Positions 26,699 through 36,469 of a stretch of DNA of 64,000 nucleotides are shown here, piece by piece. Every line of letters begins with the position of its first letter. Position 1 is the stretch's first letter. Source of the DNA: Sipunculus nudus (lineage: Eukaryota; Annelida; Sipuncula; Golfingiida; Sipunculidae); contig CM049309.1 of NCBI GenBank assembly GCA_026874595.1, positions 2,642,076 to 2,706,075 on the forward strand, read 5' to 3'. Below the pieces are notes generated by a model. It did no database searches. It was not told where the DNA came from and was given only the letters and a program-made list of their open reading frames with translations. Both the position numbers and the translations under genes were made by a program.

Positions 26699-28914
26699 CA
26701 AGGGACCTATGGGTCACGGCGCTCAGCTGTTATATAAGATAAAAAAATATGATTTTGAAATGAGGCACATGCTGGTTCTGTGTGGAAATAAATATAAGCT
26801 GTATTATGAGTTGTTAGTGTTAAGCTTATGTATGATTTTGATAGTTTCTTTGGAGACAGGGAAGAGATTGATTTCATTTCTTTTATTAACAAATAGAGTG
26901 CCACTGTCATACAGATTTTGACTTGGCCATATAACTGATAAGCAGCACATATAAGATAAAGAGTTTAACTATTTATTAAAATTAAATAACAAATATTGTG
27001 CAAAATATAATTTTATTAAAAATAACAAGAGAATCATATGATTTTTTAAATAAAATATAACTGAAATGATTATTAAAATAATATTATAGAATATATTCAT
27101 GAATGCATTCATGAATACATTTTGAAAGTATTTGCACTGGTATTCAAATACTTTCATTTTTACCTGAATTCCCATTCTTATGCAAGAAATTTTATAATGG
27201 CATGTCTGGTATTTATTCAGTTTTAGCCAAACAATGATGTTGAGAATCCAGAAGATAAACAAAGGACCCATTGGTCACGACAACCAGCTTATGTTTGAAT
27301 TTTTTGCAAATGCAAAATATGAAAAATATTCTATTGTAATGTTTTTTATTTATATAAGCATATGAGAAGCTAAGAGGAAAGGGCCCTCCTACTTGGTTAT
27401 AGTAAAGTTCTCAATATATATTTGCAAACTAATACTCTGACAAGACTGTCATGAAGAAAAACAGTAAAAGTTTTGAGATACTGTGATGCATATGAAAAAT
27501 TTGCAGATGGACAGGCAAGTGGACAGAATGGACTAATACCTTCATTTCACTTTCAAGGGAATAATGCATTTAAGTTTATATATAACAACATGGCATCTAC
27601 AAAATTATTCCTTGAATCCCTATTAAAACGTTCTGCACATTGGAGTTTTCAGTGCATGCTTAATTTTATTCACCGAAATAAAATAAAATATTCAGTACAT
27701 TTGATAAAATAAAAACATCTTTTCAAATAAAGTAAACACACTGTTGGTTGAATGAGGGACAAACAATATAATTATGCTAATTACAATCTCAGCTATAATT
27801 AATTACTTGAATTAATAGTCAATTTCACACCTGGTGAAGTTTTACTCTTCTTAAGTAAAGCATTACTTATCTGATGAACATTCACACTTTCATAGCAATA
27901 CATCACTTTGTGGACACAATTAAATGTGCACTTTAATCATTGTAACCCTGGTGGTACAATACAAAATCTAAAATGTAGCATGTCCAAGAATAAAATAAAA
28001 TACAGAAAATTATAACATTCATCTAGTTTATGCACCAGCTGGGGGGGGGGGGTGAGTGCAGGGCAGAGGGGAAGCCTGCTAGTAGTGGCCAAGCTGGGCC
28101 AAGGCAAGCTGCCTGGGGTGGGTTACATAATGCAAGTGAAGGCTGTACTACTAGGTGGGCCAGATGTAAACAACACTTGACATGGTGTATGAAAACTTGA
28201 ATAAAAGCTACTCTTTTCAAACAATTTCTTTGAAATTTCAGATTTTAAAAGATTAAATCCTTATGTATATATGCTGTGAAAATAAAATCAACAGTACTTA
28301 CAGGGAAAAAACGTGCCACTGCCAAATTTGGACAAAATTTAAGGTATTGATTTTTTATTAATGCTAATAACTTGAACAATTTGCAAAATTCAGATCTAAT
28401 TTTTTAGGTAAACAATTGAATCTTGATTAAATAAAGTTAAATTCCTGAAAAAAAGTCTCCAGCTTCAGCAATTCTCATATTAAGTGAGCAAATATATTTC
28501 CTGATTTTTAAAAAATTGCATTATATTTGGGCCTATAACTTCAAAATAATACCCAATACTGACCTAATTTTTGGTATGTGCACAGAAAATGTATTGAAGA
28601 ATATGAATACTAAATCTGATCAAAAAAAGATCAGTGGTTTTGATATTAGGCAGCCTTGAAGTGTAACAATGGCTTTTTTATGGAAAACGGAGGTTTTTCC
28701 TTAATATCTCGAAGGAACGAAGTTCCAATGACCCAATTTATGGTATGGTAGGAGATTTTGGGGACATCTAATGGTATGCAGAATTTTGGATTTGTAGGTC
28801 CAACAGTTTTAAAACGTGCACTGTTAACGGACGGACGGCCGGACGGACGGACGGACGGACGACGGACAAAGGACCACGACTATAGCTCAGATGACTTATA
28901 GTCAGCTGAGCTAA
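26699..28914 (+). mobile_element. Composite-satellite element copy E10 (full length)
   Basis: Near-identical to E9, with a period of 3627 bp. This is the last element before the array ends. Confidence 0.8.
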
Positions 28915-29739
28915 TAAAATGATGACGTGGGAGTCATGTGATAGGGTTAGACAATCAATCAAATGATGACGTGGGAGTCATGTGATAGGGTTAGAAAAAC
29001 AATAAAATGGTGACGCAGGAGTCATGTGATAGGGTTAGACAATCACTCAAATGATGACGTTGGAGTCATGTGATAGTGTTAAACCATCACTCAAATGATG
29101 ACGTGGGAGTCATGTGATAGGGTTAGACAATCACTCAAATGATGACGTGGGAGTCATGTAATAGGGCTATACAATCACTCAAATGATGACGTGGGAGTCA
29201 TGTAATAGGGCTAGACAATCACTCAAATGATGACGTGGGAGTCATGTAATAGGGTTAGACAATCACTCAAATGATGACGTGGGAGTCATGTGATAGGGTT
29301 AGAAAAACAATAAAATGATGACGTGGGAGTCATGTGATAGGGTTAAACAATCAATTAAATGATGACGTGGGAGTCATGTGATAGGGTTAAATCATCACTC
29401 AAATGATGACGTGGGAGTCATGTGATAGGGTTAAACCATCACTCAAATGATGACGTGGGAGTCATGTGATAGGGTTAAACCATCACTCAAATGATGACGT
29501 GGGAGTCATGTGATAGGGTTAAACAATCACTCAAATGATGACGTGGGAGTCATGTAATAGGGTTAGACAATCACTCAAATGATGACGTGGGAGTCATGTG
29601 ATAGGGTTAAAAAAAACAATAAAATGATGATGTGGGAGTCATGTGATAGGGGTAGACAATCAATCAAATGATGACGTGGGGTCATGTAATAGGGTTAGAC
29701 AATTACCCAGATGATGACGTTGGAGTCATGTCATACGGC
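28915..29739. repeat. 44-bp minisatellite, block 11 and array end
   Basis: About 19 units. The first ~640 bp copy the start of block 10. The last units (from ~29600) decay: GATGATGTGGG, a unit lacking one A in GGGGTCATG, then GATGACGTTGGAGTCATGTC. Confidence 0.95.
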
Positions 29740-29742
29740 CTG

Positions 29743-29754
29743 CACGTGACGTCA
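29743..29754. promoter_or_regulatory. Overlapping CACGTG E-box and TGACGTCA CRE
   Basis: CACGTG (29743-29748) overlaps a perfect palindromic TGACGTCA (29747-29754) in unique sequence just past the array edge, about 97 bp upstream of the next exon. These are consensus sites for bHLH and CREB/ATF factors. Whether they are used is not shown by sequence. Confidence 0.35.
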
Positions 29755-29850
29755 CGGCTATTCAAAGAATGTCTGTACCATAAGGTCAGAGGTCGATTGT
29801 AGAGAGTGGTTATACGGTTAGCCAGTCTGAGTAATTTCCTACACTTTCAG

Positions 29851-29969
29851 AGAACATATCTACGTGGAACGGGACAGCGTTGCAGCCATTCCCGGATGGC
29901 TTGACCTTTGGTAATCAACTGTATGTCAAAAGATGCGTCGGGCACGCTCAACCAGATGTCTTCAGAAAT
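29851..29969 (+). CDS. Unrecognised, probably secreted protein, exon b
   Basis: The acceptor is TACACTTTCAG and the donor is AAT|GTAAGC. The exon has 2 nt plus 39 codons. It completes a CAG codon with exon a and ends in phase 0. The peptide begins NISTWNGTALQPFPDGLTFG and has two N-glycosylation sequons (NIS, NGT) and one cysteine. No family was recognised. It is slightly below the usual ORF cutoff and was found from phase matching with both neighbours. Confidence 0.65.
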
Positions 29970-30458
29970 GTAAGCAACGATCTCCATTGTAGCCTTTGGT
30001 GGATTGTCAGCTTCAATGTTGAAAGTGTGTAAATATGCTCTCCCGATTTTTTAAAAGAATTTTACAGCCTAAAAAATGCAAACAGTCCCTACTCAGCAGG
30101 TTTTGTTGGCATGACAGCTTCATAATTGTAAATACTCCGAATTATTGTTATACCTTTTTAAGTTATGCCGGCCTTACAGCTTTCTAAATGTAAATGCTCC
30201 GTTGTAAATTTTGCTGATTTGAAAGTGCACTAGCTGTATAATTATTGAAAGGCTGACAGCTACATAATTCTAAAATTCACCCGTAGTAGGTGTTTCTTGT
30301 ATGTTTTGGTGGTCTAATAGTTCTTAGAATATTGTCCTCACAGAGGTAATATTAAGGACTAGGGACTTCATTCTTCATAAACACCCCTTTATTTTGCTTT
30401 ATTAAACCTTTAGATGGCATTATGTTTACAAACATGACTCTTATATTACATCCTACAG
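29970..30458 (+). other. Intron
   Basis: Ordinary AT-rich intron of 489 bp with donor GTAAGC and acceptor ATCCTACAG. I see no repeat or coding segment in it. Confidence 0.7.
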
Positions 30459-31122
30459 GGATTTTTCGGTCAGCAGTGGACAAAGTTGAACAAGAGTGAG
30501 GAAATGATCGTGTGGACCGAGATCAAGAGACAAAAGGTGTTTGGAGACCGACTAGTGGATGAAGGAAAAGCTACCGCTCCAGACTATTGTTCTCAGGTGA
30601 TAGGAACTCTAACCGTAGCGGAGTTTCCTCCGGGCATGGCGCCACTGCCAGTCCCACCAGCTGCTGGATGCACGACAGCCATGCAAGGGCTCCGAGACAT
30701 ACGAATGAACAACAGTCTCCCAACTGAAGCACAAGTACTGAGTGCTAAGTCAGCCTGCAGCGGCAGTCAGCTGATCTCGGCAATTCTCGATGAGCACCTC
30801 AAGATCATCCAGAACGGAGGAACACCAACCAAAGCCATGCTTAACCAGCTGTTTAACGTGACCGCAGAAGAATGTCCAACTGATCCCGGCATCTTCTTGG
30901 GCAGACCCAACCCTCAGTTCCTGTTGAAGCCACTACACCGCCTGATCGCTCGTAGTGGTAGCTTGTGGAGCATGGCGGCAGGGGGTGACTGCGTTCCTGC
31001 TCCGGACGACTGCGGGATGTTGGCTTTCGGCTCGGCGATGCAGGCACCGATTCGACTGGCGATATTTCGGGACATCAGGGCGTCTAAGCAGCAGATGATG
31101 TCCACAGCCAATGCCAAAGCTG
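30459..31122 (+). CDS. Unrecognised, probably secreted protein, main exon c
   Basis: This is the largest exon: phase 0 start after ATCCTACAG, 221 codons plus 1 nt, donor CTG|GTAATG. It starts GFFGQQWTKLNKSEEMIVWT. It has six cysteines (DYC, AGC, SAC, EEC, GDC, DDC), sequons NKS, NNS and NVT, and proline-rich stretches such as PPGMAPLPVPPAAG. No transmembrane segment was seen. Codon use and GC content are higher than in the surrounding sequence, which supports real coding. The even cysteine count over the gene and the sequons suggest an extracellular protein. This is inference; no domain was recognised, and the N-terminus is outside the window. Confidence 0.75.
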
Positions 31123-32088
31123 GTAATGTTTGTTTCTGTATTTTGTGCCTCTCAAAAGTCTCAATTGAACCATAAGAGAATAAACCATGAAAGCTGGTCT
31201 CATTAAACCAATATTAAGCCAATTCTCTCAAAATACTTACTTTAAAGTGATCGAGTGACTAACAGCCTATTATGTACAACTTTAGGACAAAAAGAACCAA
31301 CTTTCCAATTTTCTGACCTTCTGGTTAAAACATCAACTCTTGTGGCATATCCCTTGGAGTGCCAAACCTACTTTAATAGATGCATTGTCATGAATATTTA
31401 TCAAACTGAAAAATCAATCAGCTTTTAAACTGAGAGTTATTTGACAATATGCCCCATGAACTTTACCGTCATAAATTGTAAAAAAATAGCTTTCTCGTAT
31501 ATTGCATTGTTTAATTTCCAACGTACATTGCAAGTTATGATTATTGATAATTCTAGTTAATTTTACCTAGATGCTTTATTCCCTCATTGCAGCTTATCCC
31601 TGGAACCTTCCTGAAAATTTATAAAAATAAATAGTGGACCAACGATCAGGCCACGGTGGAATAGACTCTATTTTAATATTAAGCCTTTCCAAATGGTCGA
31701 TGTAACAAATTTATTAACAATTTCATCATGTATGTTGGTCGGGTCCTTGACTTCCCCAGTGACTGTAGTCAGTGAACAAAACCCGATTGGCGAAATTCTT
31801 ACGGGAGCCACAAAAAAATTAGGAACACTCCTGGAAATTTAAAGAAATAACTATACTTCGTTTGTATGGGTCATGATGTATAACAGAATGCTAATCGTAT
31901 TTTGAAAGAAAAGGCCATGCTGGCAAAGCGGCTTATCTGAGGAAACTCCTGCAAAATTTCCATGTGTGGAAAATACTTATGTTTAAAATAAACAGAGATG
32001 TTTTAAATGTTAAAATAAATTAAATTGTAAAATAATAAACTTCCGTCAGTTTCGTGAGCCTGACCTTTAGTTTTTTCATTATTTGTAG
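31123..32088 (+). other. Intron
   Basis: A 966-bp AT-rich intron. The open frame of exon c runs 50 bases past the donor before its stop, which is read-through. No recognised feature inside. Confidence 0.65.
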
Positions 32089-32205
32089 CGGTGAGAGAGA
32101 TTATGAGAAATTTGGAAATGCCTGAAGCAGACCTGTCATACATCGACAACTGTCCTGTGCCAGATCCAACCCGGTCTGCATTGATACCTGCTGTTTTCTA
32201 CAGAT
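32089..32205 (+). CDS. Unrecognised, probably secreted protein, exon d
   Basis: The acceptor is TTATTTGTAG and the donor is T|GTAAGT. Leading CG completes a GCG codon with exon c. Then come 38 codons, beginning VREIMRNLEMPEADLSYIDN, with one cysteine, and one trailing T. Phases match on both sides. Confidence 0.7.
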
Positions 32206-32599
32206 GTAAGTACCACAATCACGCACACACACATGCATACAGTTCGTGTATATATGCACGAATTTTTGGAAACGTGATCCCACTTGCGGGTTCTACGGGT
32301 CCCCAATAGTTCAACCGAGTTCAGAGTAAAATATTTTGGATTTTCAGGAACACTAAATTTTCATATCCTCTTAAGAATAACACTTCAAAATTATCACTGT
32401 ACTGCAAACTGTCATACGCACACAAAGAGGGGAGGGTATATACCCCATCACGTACCCTGACAACCACCAGAGGCAAGTTAGCCAAAGTTATATCCGCGCA
32501 ACGGGCATTATATCAAGTATACATGCAGCATGTATTCGACTTGGACCTATATATTAATTTTGTCTGAAGTCATAAAATTTATGCATTTTTTTTTTGCAG
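32206..32599 (+). other. Intron with short CA-rich tract
   Basis: A 394-bp intron ending in a T-rich tract and TTGCAG. It has a short ACACAC-like stretch near 32223. Nothing else was recognised. Confidence 0.65.
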
Positions 32600-32721
32600 C
32601 CAACAATGGTGTAATTCAAATGTCTATGAGGAACCTGTACGAGCAGGGGGACAAACAGTACTGTTTCACTGATTGCGTCATCCCTTCATGCAGTCAGTGC
32701 ACCGGTAATCCCAGCCAATAA
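32600..32721 (+). CDS. Unrecognised, probably secreted protein, last exon e
   Basis: Leading CC completes TCC with exon d. It then encodes NNGVIQMSMRNLYEQGDKQY followed by a compact four-cysteine tail (YCFTDCVIPSCSQC) and ends GNPSQ-stop at 32719-32721. The cysteine cluster at the C-terminus fits a disulphide-stabilised extracellular protein. The five exons total 1124 nt: two leading bases, 373 codons and the stop. Confidence 0.7.
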
Positions 32722-33120
32722 GGAAACGATAAACGATCACGTGAGCTGATCATGTGATATGATGGAGGACGTGATCTCGCGGAAAGACCATGTGACGTGA
32801 TGTGGATACCGATAATTCCTGATGACCCGAGCCACGTATTTGGACATGAAACTTTGTTTAGCACTCACGAATGTTCATCATTTATATGACAAAGTCTATC
32901 TGGTATAGATATTGCATGCTGTATTTACACATTTGCCCTACCAAAATTAATCACTCATCAATTATTATTTAAATTATTTTAAAGTATTTGTTTGACATGT
33001 ATTCGAGGATGTATTTTTTCTCTTTCTTGTTTGATTAAAGCAGTCGCAAATGCTGTTGGATTTTCATCTTAGTACTTTTCACATATACAAATAACTGTTG
33101 GGACCCGTGAAATAAATATA
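32722..33120 (+). other. Probable 3' UTR of the left gene
   Basis: Unique sequence after the stop, with ATTAAA at 33034-33039 and AATAAA at 33111-33116 as candidate polyadenylation signals. The first 90 bp have several CATGTG/CACGTG/GACGTG motifs that loosely recall the 44-bp satellite core, but not its unit structure. Confidence 0.45.
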
Positions 33121-34750
33121 ATTACATAACATACGTACGCTGGTTGTAACATTTTAAGTAGGTGATAGGTCGGTAATTATATTAAAATTAAATGTAATTT
33201 AATGCCAGATACTAAAGCACAACAATCATAGAACAATACATTTACTTTGCTGCCAGGTGGCAGTACCTGCACTACGTGTAGCCATGTAGCTGTTCTTATT
33301 AGCCTTATCGAATTTGCCAGTCTAAATGGTGACCAAATATTTAAGATACTGAGCAAATGATCGGGTTTTTTAATGAGCAAAACCGAAAGGATTATGGCAC
33401 TGCTGTCTATGCTTATCCTTATCAATGATGATTCAATCACTCTAGTCCCCTGACTGTCCATCTTACCCGGAGGGATAGTCAAGTCATGTTATAAACAGGT
33501 ATAAACATAATAACATAATAATAACAACATGAAGAAGAAATTATCTTCTGTCAACATCTGATTTTGCACGGGGTCAACTATACTTATTTTATCATAAAAT
33601 ACACGTTTTTATCCGCAAATATATATATATATATATATATCTCCCGAATGACATAAAAACAAAGAACTATAACTTTTAAAGCAGAGAAAAAATAAAATGC
33701 ATACACGTGAAACAAATATTTTTCACATAAAATAATTAGAAATGTTTTGTATTGAAGAAGTCATATTATGATCTATATCTATACAGGTGCACAATATGAA
33801 AAAAATCTGCCTGTTGTCATTTTTTTTTAATATTTCCACTACCGTCATGTGGGGGAATTAAAATGGGGAAAAAACAAAAGGTCTAAAGGTTGCGCCTAGA
33901 CTACACAAGACAAAGCTATCGAGATAATAGGTCAACTATTCACAGTCGGAGTCGGTCCATGAAGACGGCAGCTCTTTCCAGCCTTGAAACTATTTTTTTA
34001 TGTACATAAGAAAGCATAAAGGTTAATTTGTATCTTGTTAAGTGAATGAAAGATCAGTATCGAAACGAATGAGACGGGAGACTGACCACTTGCGTTGTAA
34101 ACAAACGGATTCAAGCGCGCCTGTGGTATGTATGGTCAGCCTCTTGGGGACTGCGGCGTCTCCGATCCCAGACATCTCTATATAGCGATATGTATATTAT
34201 ATAATGCCGTCTTTAAACAATCATTTCCTGACCCGTTACATCACATTACTCTGATACGTCTCGGTCAAGGTGTATCACTGTGCAAGTGGTATACTTTTTT
34301 TGACAGTTGATTAAGGGATGACAGGTCTTTGTTACAATTAAACTATAAAATCAGCCAGGTGGACCTATAAGCCTATGTGTTGTTGATTGTGACAGTGAAA
34401 AAAGTACACAGAAGCCCAGCTAATTGTAGTCTAAAATATTATAGCCTTATATAGTAAATAAATACAATGAAACTTCTATATAATGTGAGTACTACAAACG
34501 ATTTTTTAAGTGGTTGACTATAAATAGAGGTCCCCACTTTATAGCAAAAAAGAACGCAACAAATAATGAAGAAAAGAAAAATTGGACTGTAAGAAACTGC
34601 CTGCTTTATAGAGGTGCCCACGCTCTGGAGCTGCCCATGTAAATTGGACTGTACTTAATAATATGCAATCAAACGATGGCGAAAATTGACAGTATTCGAT
34701 GAACCGATAGTCATTGTGATAAGATCGCATTTAAGAGGTTCCTATGTCAG
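33121..34750. other. Intergenic region, no gene recognised
   Basis: Between the two convergent genes. It holds a short AT microsatellite (about 33619-33640). A diffuse repeat-like piece around 34460-34660 contains TATAAATAGAGGTCCCCAC and related phrases; it resembles scattered invertebrate repeats but I cannot classify it. Open frames here look like chance. Confidence 0.5.
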
Positions 34751-34909
34751 TTAACCTTTCCATCTCACGAAGTCTGGCCAGGTTTTCAAAAACGCCAAAT
34801 GTTTACACACCTTGCACGTGCCAATTCGAACGACCAGCACGTGAAGCATTGATTGCGTCATACATTTCTTGATGACGGAGGTGTAACGGGGACTGGAAGG
34901 CATACGAAG
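34751..34909 (+). other. Possible first exon or promoter of an unassigned transcript
   Basis: A locally higher-GC stretch with GCACGTGCC, AGCACGTGAAG, a CRE-like TTGCGTCATAC and then a strong donor context GAAG|GTAAGTGG at 34910. It looks like an upstream, perhaps non-coding exon on the + strand. No downstream partner exon was identified, so this is weak. Confidence 0.2.
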
Positions 34910-35904
34910 GTAAGTGGATTGAAATCAGGTTATAATTTATAGAAAGTTAAAAACTGCACAAACTTCTAATCTAGCATTCCTCGTCTGTGTTAAAATGAGC
35001 CGTATGGGGCCCGGCTAAATAGAAAGTTGTTGAAAGTCAACAAAAAATAATATGGTCATAAAATATAAATTTTACGGTTGAACATATATTATAGGAATCT
35101 AATAGAATGTACTTGTAAAGCCAAGTACAATTTACAAGGTTTATAGGTATAAACCGATGAGTGATTGATGAAATTCAATTCTTAACTCGTCCATGGGCAT
35201 TGTGCATTTTAGCGGGTTTCTGTAAAAGGCTAACAGTTCCATTTTTAACGCATTATTTACAATTTTTTTTTATTCTATAATAAGGAGAAATGTTTACTTA
35301 TATAAGAAAAAGGCTTACAATGTTTGATAACCAATATATTTTAGATGTAATGAGCAAAATATGCTCAAATATAGCTTGTTTTCTTGGCGATGTCATCAAC
35401 ATCATGCGTAACGTTATGGCGGACGATGAAAATTGGAGCCAATAAATTCGACTTTTGAGACATTTTGTCTCTCAAACAACACCACCTTTCATTATATAAC
35501 CCTTATTTTTTTTAAATTATTCATCTCTTGCATATTACAGAATATTACTTTTGTTTTTAAGTTGTGTTAAAGATGGTAAAATAAGCTTTAAAAAACCCCG
35601 CTTAAATGCACAATTTCACTGAACAGACAAGGGACAAGGACTATAAATGGAGTTCATTTTCAGTATTCTATAGGCCTAATGGCTATTGTTAAAGTAGACA
35701 TTCTCTTCTGACGTCATAAATGCATGTCAGGGTGTGTTTTAATAACGATTTCAGATTTCTAGTTCAGTTACTGTTCTGGGTCAGTTATGGTTCTGGGTTA
35801 AAAATAAAATAAAACAGATTCCTCTTACTACTGATGACATTTGATTGAACTTTGAAAGGCACAAGTTAATGATAATGATACTGTAAACTAAAAGGAATTT
35901 ACGA
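34910..35904. other. Intergenic AT-rich DNA
   Basis: No coding exon, RNA gene or clear repeat was recognised. Confidence 0.5.
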
Positions 35905-36180
35905 ATAGCAAAGTGGTGTAATGGTTGGCGCGCAAGGTTGCGGGTTCGCGTCCCGTTCTGACCGTCGTTTGCGTTGAGACTGTCACTCCAAAGTCTTTAC
36001 CACAAGGGTGAGATCTCTCGACCAAGGAGTGAATGGGTATTGGTCATGGGAGGAAGGCAAAATGTTGAACGAATAAGTTCATAGTGCCCGTCATGGCTGC
36101 ATGGGTTGTATGCTCCACGGGGAACCAATAAAAGCTACATGAATGAACAGTCCCGAAAGACCAGGGAGGCAAAGTGTAAA
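35905..36180 (+). repeat. tRNA-derived SINE-like sequence
   Basis: An A-box-like TGGTGTAATGG (35914-35924) and a B-box-like GGTTCGCGTCC (35943-35953) form a tRNA-like head, followed by a non-tRNA body. Box spacing (29 bp) is shorter than in a real tRNA (about 44 bp), so this is a degenerate SINE rather than a functional tRNA gene. The 3' boundary is uncertain. Confidence 0.5.
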
Positions 36181-36193
36181 GACTGACATCGCC

Positions 36194-36312
36194 GGTGATA
36201 TCAGACGTCAAACCTCCCACCTTTTTCAGGTAATTCAAAACATTAAACAAGATGTCGGTGATATCAGACGTCAAACATCCCACCTTTTTCAGTTCAAAAC
36301 ATTAAACAAGAT
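36194..36312. repeat. Two-copy tandem duplication (~60 bp unit)
   Basis: Two adjacent copies of GTGATATCAGACGTCAAAC, then a CTCCCACCTTTTTCAG-like segment and CAAAACATTAAACAAGATG, with small differences. A CT/C-rich homopolymer tract lies just after, at about 36377-36403. Confidence 0.8.
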
Positions 36313-36469
36313 GCTCATCTTTCACCCTCTACAACTTGCCCTTTTCCCATAATCAAATATTCATTTTTGAGCTATTCTCTCTCTCTCTCCCCCCCCCCCC
36401 CCAAAGTGTTTTTTCTTAAGATGGATATCAAACAAAATAAAACACAAGTGGGCTTTTTTGTATTATCTA

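Noticed and set aside
629-29739. A CRISPR-like array (regular short repeats)
   Set aside because: Units are contiguous 44-bp tandem repeats with no unique spacers, in an animal intron with no cas genes.
30853-31117. Two minus-strand frames inside exon c
   Set aside because: Shadows of the supported + strand exon; no splice or domain support.
35905-35980. A functional tRNA gene
   Set aside because: A- and B-box spacing is too short and no cloverleaf closes; better explained as a SINE head.
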